Below are positions 8,201 through 10,467 of a stretch of 10,467 nucleotides of DNA, piece by piece. The DNA is taken from positions 7,380 to 17,846 of the forward strand of contig NW_004443828.1 of the NCBI RefSeq assembly GCF_000330505.1, in the 5' to 3' direction. Under the pieces are notes generated by a model that was given only the letters and a program-made list of their open reading frames with translations, was not told where the DNA came from and ran no database searches. Source of the stretch: Entamoeba invadens IP1 (Eukaryota; Evosea; Mastigamoebida; Endamoebidae). Position 1 is the first letter of the stretch. Each line of letters starts with the position of its first letter. The translations under genes were made by a program, and so were the position numbers.

Positions 8201-8572
8201 TTAAAACACTAATTCTAACTGTAATATAAAATAATATTCAGAATCAATATTGATTATATTATTTTTGTAATCAATAAACCATATTTTTATTTTTCGTTTA
8301 TTGTCTTTGATTTCAAATGATTTTTGATTATCACTGTTAGCAAAAATTATAAATCCATCTTGTGAAGGATAATCATTACTAGAATTCAAATCACTTCTTA
8401 AAATATTTCCACAATCAATCTGACCATATGAATTATAGAATCTAGTAGCAATTGTGTTAATATACTTATTATTAGTAGAAGAAACAAATTCAATTGGTAA
8501 TTCAACTTCAAATTGATATGTATTTATTACTTTGCAATTATTATTATGTAAATTCATGTATAATTTTCTCAT
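8201..8572 (-). CDS. Small beta-rich protein, 123 aa, possible minor capsid or capsid-associated protein
   Basis: Uninterrupted frame from ATG 8570-8572 to TAA 8201-8203. The start is chosen at the first ATG, preceded by a T-rich tract and ATAAA (TTTTATAAAATG); an in-frame TTG 12 bases upstream is not needed. The protein is rich in predicted beta strands (YQFEVELPIEFV, DGFIIFANSD). It ends KIKIWFIDYKNNIINIDSEY followed by a hydrophobic strand, a 'fiDy.n.iI.id..y.f.L.l' pattern that recalls the last strands of small single-jelly-roll virion proteins. That resemblance comes from memory of pattern, not an alignment. It is one of the few genes here free of stops and shifts, and converges with the membrane-protein gene. 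Confidence 0.6.
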   Translation of the reverse strand: MRKLYMNLHNNNCKVINTYQFEVELPIEFVSSTNNKYINTIATRFYNSYGQIDCGNILRSDLNSSNDYPSQDGFIIFANSDNQKSFEIKDNKRKIKIWFIDYKNNIINIDSEYYFILQLELVF

Positions 8573-8669
8573 TTTATAAAACAAAAAATAAACATATAGA
8601 TAAATAACTTAAATTGTAAATAAGATTCGCCTAGATTGTATTTGATTCAATTTCATTATTAATATATAA

Positions 8670-9596
8670 TTAGATGCAATCTTGAAGTGTAAAATAACAT
8701 GGAATTGTTACAATTTTATCATTATCATCAAGTTTACATACTATGTTACCATGATCATATTTTATCAATGTTGCTTCAGTACAAAAATAGTTCCTTGTCT
8801 TTCTGAAAGTATTGTCTTTACTATTATCCAAAAATATTAGTAACTTGTCTCCATATTTTTAAGATAAAAATCCATTTTCAAATTGTTTATTTAATATTTC
8901 GTCATTCTTTTTAACCATATTTTTGATATAATCATATTCTAGTTAATAGCATTTATACATATTGTTGTAATTATAAATATATTGCAACTATATAGGTCTA
9001 TAACTAGTTTTTTGTGTTTTGAAAGATTATAGTAAGTAACATTTTTTTAGAATAAGTATGTTTTGATCTTTGTTCACATATCTCGACATTGTATTATCAT
9101 AAGCAGTTCTAATTGTTCTGATAACTAGATCTACAACTCTGTTTTTATTAATATATTTTGATGAATATGAATATGTTCTTATATTCAATTTATTGAAATA
9201 ATTTGACATATAAGTGCTGTTCAATGCAGATTCACCATCAAAACGTATGTTATCAAAAACAACTTTAGCATCATGTAAAGTATAAAAAACATAATTAAAC
9301 TGTCATTGTTTTTATTGTAAAATGAAAATACATACAAATATTTGGTGTTAATATTAATAATAAACATGTAGATGTTTTGTTTGGTGATGTTTCCAGGATC
9401 AAAGTAAGCTAAATAGACTTTATATTCATTAAAATGTAGAGAAAAATAGTCTCGAATAGAACTTTCATGGTTTTTGGATTCAAGTCACGACTAATAATTT
9501 GGTTTTATTAACATCTTTCTTTAAAAATGATTCATATTTATTTAAACTCTTAAATGGATAACCAATTGTCAATTTGTTAAATGGTATATTTTCCAT
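8670..9596 (-). pseudogene. Retroviral-type (rve, RNase H-fold) integrase with C-terminal SH3-like domain, broken
   Basis: Inserts element DNA into the host genome. The start at ATG 9594-9596 is the first of ~308 codons. The N-terminal part reads TIGYPFKSLNKYESFLKKD. After a frameshift near 9485, YLAYFDPGN supplies a candidate first catalytic Asp, followed by NIYMFIININTKYLYVFSFY, the family's second strand and 'sky.yv' motif. A return shift near 9305 gives NIRFDGESALNSTYM (second Asp). Exactly 35 residues later comes NRVVDLVIRTIRTAYDN, so the third acid is Asp rather than the usual Glu. The frame then runs to 8670 with no shift, crossed by TAA 9027, TAG 8988, TAA 8943 and TAA 8859. It includes YNYNN and a C-terminal SH3-like part (YGDKLLIFLDNS, ATLIKYDHGNIVCKLDD, IVTIPCYFT). 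It stops at TAA 8670-8672. Its end position matches Polinton and Tlr elements, where the integrase lies next to a terminus. Confidence 0.83.
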
Positions 9597-10467
9597 ATAT
9601 ATTTTATTTTTTATTTATTTAATATTTGTTTTTTTACTTCGCAATCTTCTTGTTTTGTGTTCTTAAATTTGTTTTTGTTCAATATCTATAATTTCTCTCA
9701 AACTCGTTTCTAAATTATTTTAATTTAAATTCTAATTTCACAAATTTTTTAGGTTGAAAATAATATTTTTATTATTGGGATATATAAATATTTATTTGGA
9801 GGTATAGATATAAAATAATTATTATAATAAAATTACAATTTATGTTAGGAGTAGTATATTATAGTCGACTTTCACCGCCAACATGTTTGTCTAGTTTTTA
9901 AAATTATTTTATCAATGAAAGCTAATCCTTTAAAAAAATTTTTGGAGGTGAAAAGTGACTATCTAAACTGTTTTTCAAAAGTCGGTACTGAGGTGTCCCG
10001 ATTTTTTGCATTTATTTTGTTTATTATTTTTGGGAATCGTTTTTTGTAATAAATTCGCTTATTTTTTCCAAGTAAAAAAGAGAAAAACAATCTTCAAAAA
10101 ATATTTTTTTACTTGAAGAATTTTTAAGCATTAAAAAAATCCATATAAAAATTGAAATAACGGGATTTTTGTTTCTAAAAAACATGTGAATTATCCCAAA
10201 AGTGCATTTTAGTACAAAAGCAAATAAACTTAATGTCAAATTTTTTCATTATCAACATTTTAATAATTAATGAAATATTCACAAAACAAAAGCTTAGTTC
10301 GAAGATTAGTATGCTTAGTAGTGTTGTCACAAAAACAATAAAAATAACAAAATGATTTGATAACTTATCTTTGTTGGGTTTTATAAAGTCGACATCCTTT
10401 TTGAGCATTTCAGTGAGAACATCTTTTTTAAAATATCCAATAACAAAACAATATTGTTATTTTGTAT
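9597..10467. other. 871-bp stretch without a supportable gene: probable element end and host flank
   Basis: No conserved protein is visible. Up to about 9840 it is AT-only-like spacer upstream of the integrase. Between 9861 and 10000 there is a patch of higher GC with an imperfect inverted repeat and GGAGGTG / GAGGTGTCCCG motifs. After 10000 it is rich in T and A runs. Two overlapping minus-strand frames (10024-10239 and 10175-10408) give hydrophobic but T-run-driven translations that I do not trust as genes. The change in character suggests that the virus ends somewhere in 9600-10000 and host DNA follows, but the exact terminus is not resolved. Confidence 0.45.
9861..9962. repeat. Imperfect inverted repeat pair, 19-bp arms
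   Basis: ATAGTCGACTTTCACCGCC (9861-9879) and GGAGGTGAAAAGTGACTAT (9944-9962) are inverted copies matching at 15 of 19 positions, with a 64-base AT-rich spacer. They may be part of a terminal repeat of the element, or a small non-autonomous insertion of about 100 bp. Confidence 0.45.

Noticed and set aside
10024..10408. Two overlapping minus-strand frames (10024-10239 and 10175-10408) with hydrophobic translations
   Set aside because: The hydrophobicity follows from T-rich DNA. The frames overlap each other, have no clear start context and show no conserved motif, so I do not list them as genes.
1..10467. RIP (fungal repeat-induced point mutation) as the cause of the stop codons
   Set aside because: CAA-to-TAA fits RIP's CpA preference, but the Trp-compatible stops are all TGA, whereas RIP at TGG would favour TAG. 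Plain C-to-T decay or recoding fits at least as well.
1..10467. CRISPR arrays, tRNA or rRNA genes, bacterial operon signals
   Set aside because: I saw no regularly spaced repeats, no cloverleaf-forming conserved tRNA boxes and no rRNA-like conserved blocks.

Overview
The window reads as most of a degraded, integrated DNA virus of the Polinton-like / Tlr-like / adintovirus-like group: a small virus with a double-jelly-roll capsid and a retroviral-type integrase, sitting in a very AT-rich genome (about three quarters A+T by eye). The diagnostic genes are a protein-primase-type Prim-Pol domain, a KilA-N protein, an FtsK/HerA (A32-like) packaging ATPase, a major capsid protein (MCP) and an rve-family integrase. 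No bacterial gene signals (Shine-Dalgarno sites, operon terminators) are evident. The host cannot be named from sequence alone. A protist, especially a ciliate, and a standard-code host carrying a decayed copy are both possible.

Layout. Prim-Pol remnant (about 1-1096, +), a small unknown gene (1166-1502, +), KilA-N gene (1530-2344, +), packaging ATPase (2337-3218, -) convergent with KilA-N, unknown probable virion protein (3256-4357, +) divergent from the ATPase, two small basic virion-type proteins (4448-4776 and 4821-5111, both -), MCP (5148-6817, +), a beta-rich protein with an 11-residue-repeat stalk (6853-7949, +), a one-pass membrane protein (8008-8181, +), a small beta-rich protein (8201-8572, -), the integrase (8670-9596, -), and then about 870 bp without a supportable gene (9597-10467). 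That last stretch probably holds the element's right end and/or host flank. The left end lies outside the window.

How the parts fit. Integrase would insert and excise the element. Prim-Pol would serve replication. The ATPase would pump DNA into a capsid built of MCP plus minor proteins, and the stalked protein and membrane protein are candidate virion-surface parts. Several starts share a T-rich tract followed directly by TAATAAATG or TTAAATG, a likely shared (late) promoter.

Condition. Most genes are broken by frameshifts, several beside runs of 6 to 9 A. By hand I also count about 21 in-frame TAA, 1 TAG and 3 TGA codons inside otherwise coding frames. All fit Gln (TAA/TAG) or Trp (TGA). 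This is either C-to-T decay of CAA and TGG codons in a dead provirus, or stop-codon reassignment in the host. Several genes nonetheless also end naturally at TAA. This ambiguity is the most interesting question in the window.
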